Shown here in pieces: positions 23,508 to 35,480 of a DNA stretch of 64,000 bases. Source of the DNA: Talpa occidentalis (lineage: Eukaryota; Chordata; Mammalia; Eulipotyphla; Talpidae); assembly GCF_014898055.3 (NCBI RefSeq), contig NW_023604861.1:99636083-99700082 (forward strand), in the 5' to 3' direction. Within the stretch, counting starts at the first letter, position 1; each line of letters opens with the position of its first letter. Below the pieces are notes generated by a model that did no database searches, was not told the origin of the DNA, and saw only the letters and a program-made list of their open reading frames with translations. The position numbers and the translations under genes are program-made.

Positions 23508-24511
23508 CAGGAATTGTGTTTTTATTTGATATTAAAATGCAAATTTGAGAATACTGATCAGGATTTTTTTTCTTCATTGAAATTCAGTGACTTCCTATTG
23601 CAAAGTAAGCATTAACATGGGCTGGAGAGAGGGCATGAGCCTGGGATCAGTAAAAAGAGATGAATTGCCTTGTTCTAGTTTTCTACTAGAAAAAAAATTA
23701 TAGCTCCCAAATCTCTCTCTCCTTCTTTTTACAAACATTTATTGAATATAAATTATGTGCCAGGTGAACTGGGGCGTACAGGTGAATATAAGCCTGGTCC
23801 CTCCTTTCACTGCAGATCTAGTGTGGAGGAGGATGGACAAGGATCATGGAGACAGGCGAGTGCTCTATGGAGGCAGGCCTGGGGGCCGGTGGGGCACTGA
23901 GGGTGGGGGTGTATTAAGGAGGGAGAACATGCTTCACGGTATTGGAGCAGAAGATGGTTTGGGAAACTCTTTTCTGTGGCTTCTGTGTTCAGAGCTTCAG
24001 AGGTGTGTCTGGGAAAATATCCTGGTCATACTGGTGAATGATTTGCTGAGGTCTGGCACAGGGCATCCAAGGTAGGCTTTTGGCTCTCTGGTCTTTATAA
24101 GCTCTAGCTGCTCAAACCTGTGATCAGAGAACAGATTTCTGGAATGCTTCCTGGTTTATAACTTTCTCTCCCTCATGTTCATGACTGCCCAGTGCAGTCA
24201 GAGAGAAGCAGGTTTCCCACAGTTTATAGAGGAGGAAAGTGAGGAAGTTCAAAGAGCATTCAGTAACTTCACTGAGTCTTGCAGTCGGGAGGAAAAAGAG
24301 CTGTGATGTGAGACTTGTCTAATGACGTCATGGCTGGGCCCCTGTCCACTCTTATGCAAGGGGAGAGAAGTGATGTGGCTCTTTATAGATTAACCAAATG
24401 GGGCAGTTTCACTTTAAGTTTGCAGCATCAACATGATTATTATTGACCTAACTCTGCCTTCTTAATAAAAATTTTGTCTCCTCTCCTTTTCCCTTATCTA
24501 AATCAAAACAG

Positions 24512-24669
24512 GCATCAAAAAGAAATCTGTTCTATGGCTTCAACCCCAGAAATATGTGCAAAGCCTCACTCTGATGTTGAATCAACACAATCGTCCTCCC
24601 TAAATATGTCGAAAGTACCAAGGGACCTTTCAAATCAAAAGATTCAGAAAAAAAAAGTCCTTCACGCAG
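24512..24669 (+). CDS. VWA3B: VWA3B exon: serine/lysine-rich linker
   Basis: Acceptor TAAATCAAAACAG ends at 24511 and donor GCAG|GTAATA follows 24669. The 158 bp supply the last base of a split lysine, 52 codons and the first base of a split glutamate (phase 2-1). The sequence (HQKEICSMASTPEICAKPHS at the start) is polar, low in hydrophobic residues and rich in Ser, Thr, Pro and Lys, as expected of a disordered linker. A run of nine A residues codes for KKK near the end. No recognisable domain. The frame would hit a stop seven bases into the intron. Confidence 0.85.
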
Positions 24670-24859
24670 GTAATAGCGAATAAAATGGTTTGAATTTCGT
24701 TGGTCTCATTAGTTTCCCTTCAGTGTAAGGAGGTAAAAATAAAAGCTAAACCCATGTATTATTTTCAAAGAAGGCTTAACTTTTCTAAATTGAAATTTTT
24801 GAGAAAATTGCACATTCATATGTAGTTGTGCAGTGTCAAATGGTTCATATACCTACTGT

Positions 24860-25830
24860 TCACCCAGTTTCCCCAATGATGTCATCAACATCTTGAAAAA
24901 AATAGTACTGTATCCTTTCATTCTGACTGCTTTCAAGATTTTGTTCCTTGTCTCTAGTTTTCTGACATTAAACTATAATGGGATTTGGCTTGGATTTCTT
25001 TGGGTATATTCTATTTGGGGTTTGCTCAGCTCTTGAATCTATAAATTGTATCTCATGAAATTTGGGGAGTTTTCAAATGTTCTTCAGATAATCTCAGCTC
25101 CCCCTTTCTTTTTGCCCTTTTGGGACTCTGAATATATGAACGTTGGATATTTTGTTTTTATAGCCACAATGAACTTGAAAACAGACAATATAATTCATCC
25201 AATTTTAATAACAGAAAGTACATTTTAAAAGTGAAACAGATCCTCAGTTTCCTTATTCAAGAGTAAGTTTTCCTCATTCAATATGTGATTTTCTGAGTTC
25301 TTCCATATGATAGTAAATTATTTTAATAATATCCTGAACATTTTGTCTGTTATCCTAAGGACTCTGGATCCTATTTAAATATTATTTTAGGCGGTCATTA
25401 CCCTGTTTAGAGTTAGCACATAGGCCTTACCTGCTTATGTAGGTTGTGGTACCAATGAAAACTTAATTTCCATGCCTTTTAGTACTATTACGGGGTTTGC
25501 CCTTCTGGTGTCACTGAAGCTCTTATCGGTCCTGCTGATACTGCCAGTGCTATGTCTTGGGTGTCCCCAGGTCTCTAGGAGGAGGAGAGGAGAACTTTGA
25601 ATCTATAGGGCTTCCTGAAATAGGCCACTTGCTATAGCCTGGATCCTCTTGCTTGATCTTTCCACTTGCTCCTGGTATCTCTGTTCAAGGGGGAAGGTCT
25701 TAGGCCTATGGTGACAAAGAAGTTTCCAAAATGGGCCACTTGTGTAACTGTATCCTTCTTACCTGTCCTGCCTGCCCATTTCAATAAATGTGAGTTTTGC
25801 TAAAGATGCTACTTGATACTCATCCTAAAT
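24860..25830 (-). repeat. Ancient L1M-type fragment
   Basis: GGGTATATTCTATTTGGGGT, GGAGTTTTCAAATGTTCTTC and CATTTTGTCTGTTATCCTAA are typical of the same reverse L1M region seen at 1620. No intact ORF. From 25830 to 26351 I see nothing recognisable. Confidence 0.5.
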
Positions 25831-26367
25831 ATTTTAATGACATTTTGTCACTTTCCATTTATTTAGATTTGTGTTCTTTGCTGTTGATAATTTTTTTTTG
25901 TTAAATTTTTGTTTCAGTTTTTGATGTAGAAGAGTGATGAAACGTGGGAACTGACTATGCAAAGTTTAGGGAATATTTAAATATTTGAATCCAGTGCCAG
26001 ATAACTTTTTATTTCAGTGTTTGCAGAGTTTGGAAATAGTAGTTTTCATGATTGGATCTTTTTGAGCTAAATTTCATGTTTATTTTGCCATATCTGCGTA
26101 TATGGTTGGTTTAGCGATTTTGGTGAAAGTGGCCTGTCAGTGTGATTGCGACAAGAATTCTGCTCTCCGGTGTGGGTTATTTATCTCTTTGCTCATAGAC
26201 ATGGCTCCCTATGAAATTTATTCTTTTTAATTCCTGGTTACAGAGGTAACCAAGACAGTATTCACCCTGTTGTTGCCTATGAAAACGGGGAATAACACAT
26301 AGCCCACCACTATCTCCATGCATATGAACCACTAGAATTAACTTTCTGTGCAAAAGATAGGCAACTT

Positions 26368-28517
26368 TATGGTTTTCTTTGTATAGGTCCTTTACCTCTT
26401 TTGTTAGATTTATTCCCACGTATTTGATTTTTTTGTTTTGATAATAAAATGGATGGTTTTTTTGATTTCTTCTTCAGATTTATTGTTTGTGTATAGGAAG
26501 GCTACTGATTTTTGCGTGTTGATTTTGTATCCTGCCACTTTACTGAACTGATTGATGAGTTGAATTAGTTTTTCTGTGGAGTTTTTGGGGTTCTCTATGT
26601 ATATTATCATATCATCTGCAAATAGTTATAGTTTGACTTCTTCTTTTCCTATTTGGATTCCTTGTATGTCTTTCTCTTGTCTTATTGCTCTGGCTAGGAC
26701 TGCCAGTATTATATTGAAAAGCAGTGGTGAGAGTGGACATCCTTGTCTTGAAATCTGAAGAAGAAGAAATAAAAAAACCATCCCTTTTATTATCAAAACA
26801 AAAAAAACAAATACTTGGGAATAAATCTAACAAAAGAGGTAAAGGACCTATACAAAGAAAACTATAAAACACTGTTAAAAGAAATAGAAGTAGACACAAA
26901 GAAATGGAAAGACATTTCCTGCTCATGGATTGGAAGAATAAACATTATTAAAATGGCCATCCTACCAAAAGCAATATACAGATTCAATGCTATTCCAATA
27001 AAAATTTCAATGTCATTCTTCAAAGAAATAGAACAATTATTGATGAAATTCATATGGAATCACCAAAAACCTCTGAATAGCCAGAGTTCTCCTAAAAAAA
27101 AAAAAAAGAAGGGAATGGAGGCATCCCACTCCCAGACTTCAAACTATATACAAAGCCATAATCATCAAAACTGCATGGTATTGGAACAAGAACAGACACA
27201 GACCAATGGAATCAAATAGAAAATCCAGAAATAAACCCACTGATTTACAGTCAACTAATCTTTGACAAAGGAGCAAAGACTATGCATTGGAGCAAAGAAA
27301 GTTTGTTCAATAAATGGTGCTGGGAAAACTGGGTTGCTAAATGCAAAAGAATGAAGCTTGACTACTGCCTCACACCATGCACAAAAACCAACTCAAAATG
27401 GCTTAAAGAACTAGACATAAGACCTGAAACCATGAAATACATAGAAGGAAATATAGGCAAAACACTACATGATATGTACATCAAAGACATCTTTACAGAC
27501 ACATCACCCAAAGCAGTGATAGTGAAGGCAAAGATAAACAGCTGGGACTACATCAAATTAAAGAGCTTCTGCACAGCAAAAGAGACAATAACACAACACT
27601 AATGATAAAGGACTGATCACAAAAATCTACAAAGAGCTGATGAGACTCAACAAAAACAAAGAAAATAATCCAGTCAAAAAATGGGCAGAAGAGATAAAAA
27701 GAAGCTTCTCTGAAGAGGAAATGCAAGTGGCTAACAGGCATATAAAAAAATGTTCAACATCACTTGTAATCAGGGAAATGCAAATCAAAACTACCATGAG
27801 ATACCATCTTACACCAGTGAGAATGGCACATATTAAAAAAACTAGCAACAAATGTTGGCGAGGGTGTAAAGAAAAAGGAACTCTTCTGCACTGTTGGTGG
27901 GAGTGCAAACTGGTCCAACCACTATGGAGAGCTGTGTGGATATTTCTTGACCTACTAAACATAGAGCTTCCATATGATCCAGCAATTCCACTCCTAGGTA
28001 TTTACCCAAAGGACACAGAAACATCAATTCCAAAGAGCACCTGTACCCCTATGTTTATAGCAGCACTATTTACATTAGCTAAGCTTTGGAAACAAATCAA
28101 ATGCCCAAAAATAGATGACTGGATCAAGAAGATGTGGTGCATATATGCCATGGAATATTACTCAGCATCCAAAAATGATAAACACATGCAATTTGCAGCA
28201 ACATGGATGGAGCTGGAAGGGATCATGCTCAGCGAAATAAGCCAGAAAGAAAAAGAAAAATACCGGATGGTCTCACTCATAGCAGGAATCTAGAAAAATA
28301 AGGGACCAGGAAAAAGAATAACTATAAGAAAGAAAATATCAAAATCAACAAACAACTATGAACCAGAGACACTCTTTGGGGAGTGGGGGGTGGGGAAAGG
28401 AGGGCTTGGTGTCAAAATAAGGTGGTTGTAATTGTATGGAGAATATAAAAATAAAATTAAAAAAATAAAAAGATAAAGTCAGGATGGAAAAGGATGAGAT
28501 TCTCAGCAAAAGAAAAA
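26368..28517 (+). mobile_element. LINE-1 copy, 5' part inverted (twin priming), probable 3' transduction
   Basis: Bases 26751-28470 run forward through the end of ORF2 (C-terminal region with [17 protein letters not shown] and [12 protein letters not shown]) into a 3' UTR and A-rich tail. Bases 26368-26750 are the preceding L1 segment in reverse. The flanks carry an exact 16-bp target-site duplication, AAAAGATAGGCAACTT, at 26352-26367 and 28518-28533. About 115 bp occur in both parts, making inverted arms at 26368-26481 and 26751-26866. Compared with the copy at 60207 it lacks about 49 bp near 27593, which shifts the ORF. Between the first A-rich tail (about 28470) and the final A run lies about 38 bp that is not L1. 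It is 5'-truncated and dead. Confidence 0.9.
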
Positions 28518-28727
28518 AAAAGATAGGCAACTTGAAGATTATTAGTTAATTTTCACTTTAATTATTTAATTTCTTACAGAGCTATTGAAAACAAGGACAT
28601 ATGTTTCATTCATAAATACTGCATAAAGCCTTAGAACTTGTGCTTTTAATTGTGAACTACAAGTGTGGTTTATGTAATCACATATGAAAAGTAATTAAGA
28701 TATTTTGATGCAGACTCATTATCTTTT

Positions 28728-29044
28728 TTTTTTTTTTTAATTTTCTAGAGGCATGTCTTATTTATTTATTTATTATTTGTTTGTTTGTTTTGGTTTATAC
28801 ATGCACTGGGTACAGTCAGAAGCGCGGGAGGGTGAGAGAATTCACCAGAGCCAGAGTGGGGAGCAGAGCAGGCAGAAGGACCGAAGTACACTGCTGAGGG
28901 GAGCAGCGGGCGGCAGGGGAGGTCTGCGCGCCATGTGGGACCCTCCTCTGGTGGCCGGGGAGCAGCCGGGGATCGAACCGGCGCCGCAGAGGCCGTGGGT
29001 AGCTTCGCAACCCAGTGCTCAACCGCTGCGCCACCGGGGAGGCC
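28728..29044 (-). mobile_element. tRNA-derived SINE, younger GC-rich subfamily, with shared tail extension
   Basis: Reverse copy with exact duplication CAGACTCATTATCTTTT at 28711-28727 and 29045-29061. In element orientation its AAAT repeat tail is followed by ACATGCCTCTA (28756-28746), the same extra piece as in the copy at 20252. Confidence 0.93.
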
Positions 29045-29200
29045 CAGACTCATTATCTTTTAAAGCACACAAATTCCACTTGCTAGTTGAAGGAATGCAA
29101 CAAAGGGTAGAAAATAATAGAACTAAAGGTGTAGACAGCGGCAGTGTTAGACAGTTTCTAACAGCCTACCAAGATGTCCTGCTTGCAACCCTGCACCTGT

Positions 29201-29251
29201 GAATATGAAGAAGCATCACCCCATGAATATAAAGAAGCATCACCCCATGAT
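29201..29251 (+). repeat. Two-copy 24-bp tandem repeat
   Basis: GAATATRAAGAAGCATCACC-CCAT occurs twice in succession, one substitution apart. Confidence 0.85.
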
Positions 29252-30074
29252 TATGTGATACGGACCTTAAGACAGGGCTATTAGGGGCCCAGTGTATTTA
29301 GATGAGCCCTTAAACGCGGGAGTTCTTTCCAGTTGGCTGCAGGCAGAAGAGAAAGTGTCGAATAAATGAATTAATCAGGCTTTTTACTCCAGGAGCCTCT
29401 GTGGCTCTCAGTTGCTGCCTTGATCATGTTAATACAGAAGGTGCTTGGAAGCGTGGATGTGGGGCACGCGTGCCTCATTGTGAACACCTGATGTATGGGT
29501 GTGTGTGCATGTGCAAGTGTGCCCAGCTGAGCCTAGAGGCCAGGGCTACAGGAGGATGGAATATGAGTGACTGCAAAAGAGGTGAGATCACCAGAGTATG
29601 CCAGAGAGAGAGAGAGAGAGCCCAGAGAAAGCCTAACGATTCTCAGAGACTGGGAGGCCTACCAGCCTCCCATTCCCTGGTCTCCCTGCCCACCCTGTGA
29701 CTACTTGCCCCACTACAAAGAGATATTTGAAATCTGAGGGAAATGGGAGTCAGTGTGCCATTGCTAACCTGCAGATGGAGGGGAATGTCAGTGCATTAAG
29801 AGTTGAGGTGCATCCCCAGTTGAGAGCCAGCAAGGATGCAGGGACCTCATTCCTTCACCTGCAATAAAATGAATTCTGCTTGAATGAGTTTGGAAGCTAA
29901 TTTCTTTCCAAGAGAGGCAAAGCTTAAACTCAAAAGTGAAGAAAGTCATTACTTCAACATTCAATTGGTCACAGAAATTTCTTCTAAGAGTTACTCCAAG
30001 GAAATAGTTACACCTGAGGAAGCATCTCTTTCCATTCCAAATTTCTTTAACCCTTTTCCCTCTAATACCAACAG

Positions 30075-30191
30075 AATCTACCAGAACCAGCCTGCTTAGA
30101 AGTCAGATGTCCACGCTCAAGAGCTCAGCTTACAATGAGAGGAAGGATGGCCTTTCCAACTCCAGCAGCTGGTATACCCCAAGTGACAAAG
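30075..30191 (+). CDS. VWA3B: VWA3B linker exon with GC splice donor
   Basis: A strong pyrimidine tract (CTTTAACCCTTTTCCCTCT) leads to ACCAACAG ending at 30074. The exon ends AAAG|GCAAGT at 30191, the textbook form of a GC-AG intron donor (AG|GCAAGT). The 117 bp take two bases to complete GAA, then 38 codons and one base of the next GAA (phase 1-1), so the exon is symmetric and can be included or skipped in frame. The peptide (STRTSLLRSQMSTLKSSAYN onward) is serine-rich like its neighbours. A weaker in-frame GT donor exists at 30279 and would add 29 codons. The exact phase fit on both sides is the main support; no protein comparison could be run. Confidence 0.7.
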
Positions 30192-31456
30192 GCAAGTCAG
30201 AGAGGGGTGCTCTATCAGGAAATGCAGGCTCGCCTCCCTTTATCCATGTCTCCGCTACCGAAAGAGCTGGGCAGAGAGGTGTCTGGGAAAAAACAAATCA
30301 TGTTAAGTGTGTTTGGATCGCTTATTATTCAAAGGACTCCTTTATAAATCAGGGCTACCTGTTGTAGTAAATTGGATTTTTTCAGGGCAGGACCTGCACT
30401 TGTCATGGCTGAGTGTTTAATAGATACACAGAGCTCATGGCAATGGTGCTAGCAATGCTTGCTGCTGCTCCATGGTTTGCATTTGAAAATCTAACACTTC
30501 AAAGTTGGTTTAATTTCTTCCCTTCATTCACAGGTTACACCATCTGATGAGCCTCTCTCTGGTCCATATTGTCAGCTTTTTGGGGGCTAAATGTGAGGAA
30601 AATATAATTTTTCTACTCAATTTTTATTACTATTGATAAAAACGCTTATTCTGAAATAGTAAATTTGAAAGTTTAATTCCCTGTATTTCAAACAGTTTAT
30701 AAATGATAAAATCTCTGCCAAGCACACACACACCATCCTCTAAGTAGTGGAAATGTCTGAATGACAAAGTCACACCTATTGTTCCTCTATTGTGGCTCAA
30801 CCAAGCCCTGTGTTCATCAGGGCTGGTGTCAGTGTGCTGTCTTTTTCCATTTCAATTGAATTGTCATTTTCCCTATTATTTGTCTAGTCCTGAAAGAACT
30901 TATTACGTGATGATTAGAATATATTTTCTTAGGCATTCAACTAACGTATTCACAAATTCCCCTCCTCTAGAGGCTGTTGGTTCAACTAACTAATATTTCT
31001 TCCACTTATAAATCCAAGTTTATATAATGATATACATTAAAGGCCCTAAATATTGATTTGAAAATTTGAAACTACAGCTAAACAGAACCTAAGAGGAAAT
31101 TTGGTTTTCCAAGTAGAGTGGAAGAACCACAAAATAATCAAAAACTAAAATATCAATCAAGGCTCTTTTATACAACTTGGAGTGAGTCTAATGAAGGCAG
31201 CATTGGTTAACAGTATTCTTCTCTAACATGTTTTCTGGAGAAGGAGAGAATGAATATGTCTCATTCTTCCATGGAGAAAGATCTCAGTGGATATGGGGTG
31301 AGGTAGATAAGCAAAAGAATGATAGTACTGAAGCAGGGGCAGACAGGGCAACAGGGCAGGAGGCCAGATGGAAGGATGAAACAGCCACCAACCTACCTGG
31401 GCTCTGAAACAAGAGAGCTGCTCAAAAGCTCCAAAAGGCCAAAAACCAAAACCAAG

Positions 31457-32351
31457 TGCTATAGCAATATAACACCCATACAGTAGAGGCTTATGGACTA
31501 TAGTCTAACAAAGGACAGTGCCCAATAAGAAGACAGGTCACTGTCTATGGGTTCTCACCTGCGCACACAATTGCAAGAGACCTCAGGCTCCAGGAACAAC
31601 CATGGGGCTTATTTTACAAACAGGGAAAACAAAGCTTTCTGTAGCCACAAGTGGCTGGTTATCTCATCCAGATAGCATCAGTGAGAGTCACCAGGAGTAC
31701 TGGACAGCACTGACCAGTAGTAATGGTCACTACTGTTTTCTGAGAGGCAATGTCAGAGACACCCAATGTTAACAGCTCCTGTGAGTTGGTGGGTTATACC
31801 AACAACAAGCAGCTCTTTGAGACACCAGGCCCAGGGCCTTTCAGGCGATGTCACAGACAGGACCAGAGCCCTGTCTCTGACAAGGTCTTCGGCTTCTCTT
31901 TCCTCCTTAGAAGTCAGCTGCTGGATGCTTCTTTCTTTCTTTCTTCAGTGGTCAGGAATGGAGTCTTCCCCTTCTTTCTTCTTGCTTAGGAGGCTGGAAC
32001 CATCTTCTTTCTTCCTTCAGAGGCTGGCATTTTCTCTCCCTCAGCTCCTCCCAACCCTGGTTTATATCCTCTTTCAGGGTGCCCCAACCACAAGTCTGAT
32101 TGGGCCATTTTTCAATCCTGTGGCTGATTGGACCACTAAGCACCAATTAGCTCATAGGTTGCACCTAATTGGTCCATTCCATGATTCAGGAAGTAAACTG
32201 TTACATAAAAGGGCTCTGAGGAGCCACTGCCACAACTGACAAAATGGCAGTTACTGGGTTCTGAGGAGCAAATGCCACAACTGACTTGTGGTGGAGCAGC
32301 AGGGTGAAAGAACATCACTGCTACTGCTGAGGCAGCTGGGTTCCAATAACA
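31457..32351 (-). mobile_element. LTR-like element (candidate)
   Basis: About 895 bp with TG at 31457 and CA at 32350-32351 (+ strand). Read on the minus strand it has several CCAAT boxes in both directions (around 32101, 32129, 32145, 32170) upstream of GATATAAACC (TATAAA, 32066-32061), the order expected in a U3 promoter. The + start TGCTATAGCAA resembles the TGTTATAGAGCAA start of the 51055 LTR. Short tandem units (CTGAGGAGC...GCCACAACTGAC) occur at 32215-32285. No clear target duplication was found, so the boundaries are approximate. It ends about 180 bp before the exon at 32534. Confidence 0.5.
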
Positions 32352-32533
32352 GTATTATATTTACCTATGCATCGGTCTTGGGTGTCAGTTGCAAATGAAT
32401 CTCACCTGAGAACCCACTTTGAACTGTGGTCCATCTATTAGCCCTCAGTCACAACTGGAGTGTGATCCTTTCGCATTTTGATATAAATCATGTATATGAG
32501 GAAATTACACAGTTGCCATTCCCCCATCCACAG

Positions 32534-32621
32534 AAATGAGCATTCTGCTGACAAGTGATTATCCAGATGACAAATCATCAGAAAGACTGACTCGAGAAGA
32601 AAGCCAACTTTATGACCAAGA
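32534..32621 (+). CDS. VWA3B: VWA3B exon: linker
   Basis: Acceptor TTCCCCCATCCACAG ends at 32533; donor CAAGA|GTGAGT follows 32621. The 88 bp supply two bases finishing GAA, 28 codons and two bases of a split aspartate (phase 1-2): MSILLTSDYPDDKSSERLTR then EESQLYDQ. Polar and acidic, probably disordered or a short helix. Only 90 bp of intron separate it from the next exon, the shortest intron in the window. An LTR-like element ends about 180 bp upstream. Confidence 0.85.
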
Positions 32622-32711
32622 GTGAGTACTTTAAATTCATTTGGAGAGTGTCGTGATGTTTATTGTTGTCATTCTTATAAGTTTTAAAATGTCACAGTCA
32701 TTTGTCCTTAG

Positions 32712-32868
32712 TTCTTCAGACATGTCTTCAGCAAACTGGCTCGATATCCATGGCCTGGTTGCCAGGAAGCTCACTCTCATGGATGCCTTGTCCACGACAG
32801 CGGTCCCTCACTGCCCCACCTACGTTCCTATTCTGGGCAAGCATGTTGTTTCCAAGGTCTTTGATGAG
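32712..32868 (+). CDS. VWA3B: VWA3B exon: conserved central region
   Basis: Acceptor CATTTGTCCTTAG ends at 32711; donor GATGAG|GTAAAA follows 32868. The 157 bp supply the last base of a split aspartate and 52 codons (phase 2-0). After SSDMSSANWLDIHGLVARKL comes TLMDALSTTAVPHCPTYVP and a final VVSKVFDE. The pattern W-L-x-x-H-G-L-x-A-x-K-L-T-L-x-D-A-L recurs in the VWA3 family (family knowledge, from memory), which supports assignment to VWA3A/VWA3B rather than another VWA gene. Confidence 0.9.
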
Positions 32869-32999
32869 GTAAAATGGATTTTCTTTATGTCCCTGCTTGA
32901 GGTGTATTTCATTTCCTGCACTCATAAAAAGTAGTCCACTTTAATTTCATTTATAGTTGTAACAGAAATGTATTTCAGACTTTGGAAAAAATTATTTGT

Positions 33000-35480
33000 A
33001 AAGCCAGTAAAAAGGAGAGAGAGCAGCATTTAAGTATTTTTGCTCTCAATCTGAAAAGAAGTTGGCCTCTTTGGTGTGACAGTTCATGGCTCTTTGCTGA
33101 TGGGTGCAGTGGAAAGCTGGCAGGGATGTCTGCAAACCCTCTAAGGCAGAGTCACAAGTGACCATCCAGCATCAAAGGGCAGGGAGAACTTGTAAGAGGT
33201 TATGCCCTTCTTTCACTAGCCTCACCGAAATACAGGGGCATCTTTTCCATTATAAAGTCTCCGGAGGGAAAATCAGAGAGAAAAAGAGGGAGAGAAGGGC
33301 GTGGGGGTGCAGAGAGACAGAGAGAGAGGAATTATGAAGAGTGATAATTATGTCCTAAAGGATAAAAGAGCTCCAGTAGGTGGGTGTGGTTGGGGTTAAA
33401 TATGGATGTAGGCCAAAGTACTGAAAACTTTCCATTGAAATGGGCAACAAGGAGGTCCTTGCCCTTAGCAAGACTAGTTCCAGTTGCATAGCCAGATTGC
33501 CCAAGAATGAGGAATAAATACAAAAGGAATGAGAATATGAAGACTGAACATCTCCCCCCACTCCCCACCCCCACTTCCTGGAAAGGATAACAACTACATT
33601 ATTTAAATAGAACATATCTGGCTTAAGTCACTAAATGGGAAAAATATCCTTAAAAGACCTTATCTCATACTGAAATACTTGAAAGGTAGGATGTTTGGAA
33701 TTTGTTTCAAAAATAGTCCAGATGGTGGGAGTAGGAGAGGGAAGGGAGGAGGCAATAAAACCAAATTGGCTGTGAGCTGATAATTGTTAAGTTTGGATAA
33801 GGACATTGTATGGAGGGAAGTTCATTCTACTATTTGTCTGCTTTTGTATACCTTTGAAATGTTCTTTTATAAAAAGTTGAAAAAATCAAAAGACAAGAAA
33901 ACTTTTTAAAAAGATCTTTATCAAACTGGTTTTGCAATAACTGAGATGTGAAATGTTTGGAAGAAGCTTGTGAATTGGTGGCTTTTTACTATCAGCACAT
34001 TTAAGAAATTACAGAGTTGAACTTGCATTCTTATGTGACGTGGTCGGTGGTTTCTCTATCTGGCAGTTATGTGTAACCACTTAGTTTGATGTTGCCTCAA
34101 GGTGAGTGCCCATCCCTGGAAGTGACCTGGGAGCTTCCATTTAAACTCCAGTGAACTCTAACTTGATTAATCAGATTATCAACTTATCACTTAAACTTAA
34201 TTCCTTACAGAAGCAACAGAAAAAAACTGAACACTGATTTATTTTTTCTAGGAAGTTTGACAGCTTATCACATTCTTTGCATTTATTTCACTAATATTCT
34301 TGAGTTTTATTTGGAATACAATGCATTTACTGAAACTCCCCATAAATTTCTTGTGTTAATCATGTCTTCTAAACCTCCCAACAACCTGAGATACATTGAA
34401 AAGTATGTTTCTCAGAAAACAAATATGACAACGTAGGGAAGCTTAAGCAAAGGAAGAAGCCATAAAGGAAAGATTTACAGATTGAATATAAAATGTTATT
34501 TTTGTGTGAAAATATAGTGAAGGCATATCTCAGAAAAATATTTGCAGCATGACAAAGCTATAGGAGTAGTATCTTAAATCAATGTGAGATTTGTGTGTAT
34601 ATAAATCAGTGTTTAGTATACATGCACATATGCACACACCCAGTACCATAAAGGAGTAGGAAAATGACAAACAGCTCAGTGGAAAATCTGGGCGGCGGAG
34701 GCTTGGGTGGGGGGTTGTAAATAAAAAAAAAAATCAGCCTCTAAAAACACATTACTGGTCACCAAATATATACATTTAGAAAAAAATGCAAATTGAAGAA
34801 CAATTAGACAGTTCCTCTCCAACCATCAAATTTGGAAGTTTGAAAAATACTAATAAATAGTGATGGCAATGACAGGTTAAAACTGGAACTTTTATATCTG
34901 CTGATGGGAATATAAATTGGTGAAGCCTTGGCAATATATTCAGAGGTATTAAGAGCTTAAAAGTTTTCCTCCAGCAAATCCAGATATTCTATAATCTCTG
35001 TAAGGAAATATTCAGAGATTTTGACAAATATATTGAGAGAATGATTGTTGCCTTATATCTAACAATGAGAAAATTTAAAACCACTTACGTATTTAGTATT
35101 CCATCCATATGATGGAATGACATATATCCATTAAGTATCATGTTTCAGATGAATGATTAATGACTGGGGAGAAACTGCCAATATAATGCTAAATTAAAAA
35201 ATCAGGGAATAAAACTCCCTTGATAGTATGTGGAAATGGTTTTATATATGTATGATGTAGACATATCACTCTTTCTGCTTCTTTCCTCTTTTACCAAAAT
35301 GTTAATAGTGTTTATCTGAGAAATAAGATTATTGGAAAATTTGGGGGGTTGTTTATATACTTTTTAAAATTTATTGTAGTACTTTTAACTCTGAACATAT
35401 TTTAATGATATACTAAGGGGAAAAAAGTTAAGAAAACAAGCCTAAAACCAATGATAAAGTGTGTAAATATAAAGGGAATT
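33000..35480. other. Intron, mostly unrecognised
   Basis: A GA-rich purine stretch lies at 33265-33335. No coding or RNA gene signal seen. Confidence 0.35.

Noticed and set aside
27640..28293. 217-residue open frame that could be taken for a host gene
   Set aside because: It is the C-terminal part of LINE-1 ORF2 and recurs at 61232-61732.
29884..30099. 71-residue frame just before the GC-donor exon
   Set aside because: No in-phase acceptor makes it a coding exon: the best acceptor at about 29925 gives a stop in the required frame. The real exon starts at 30075.
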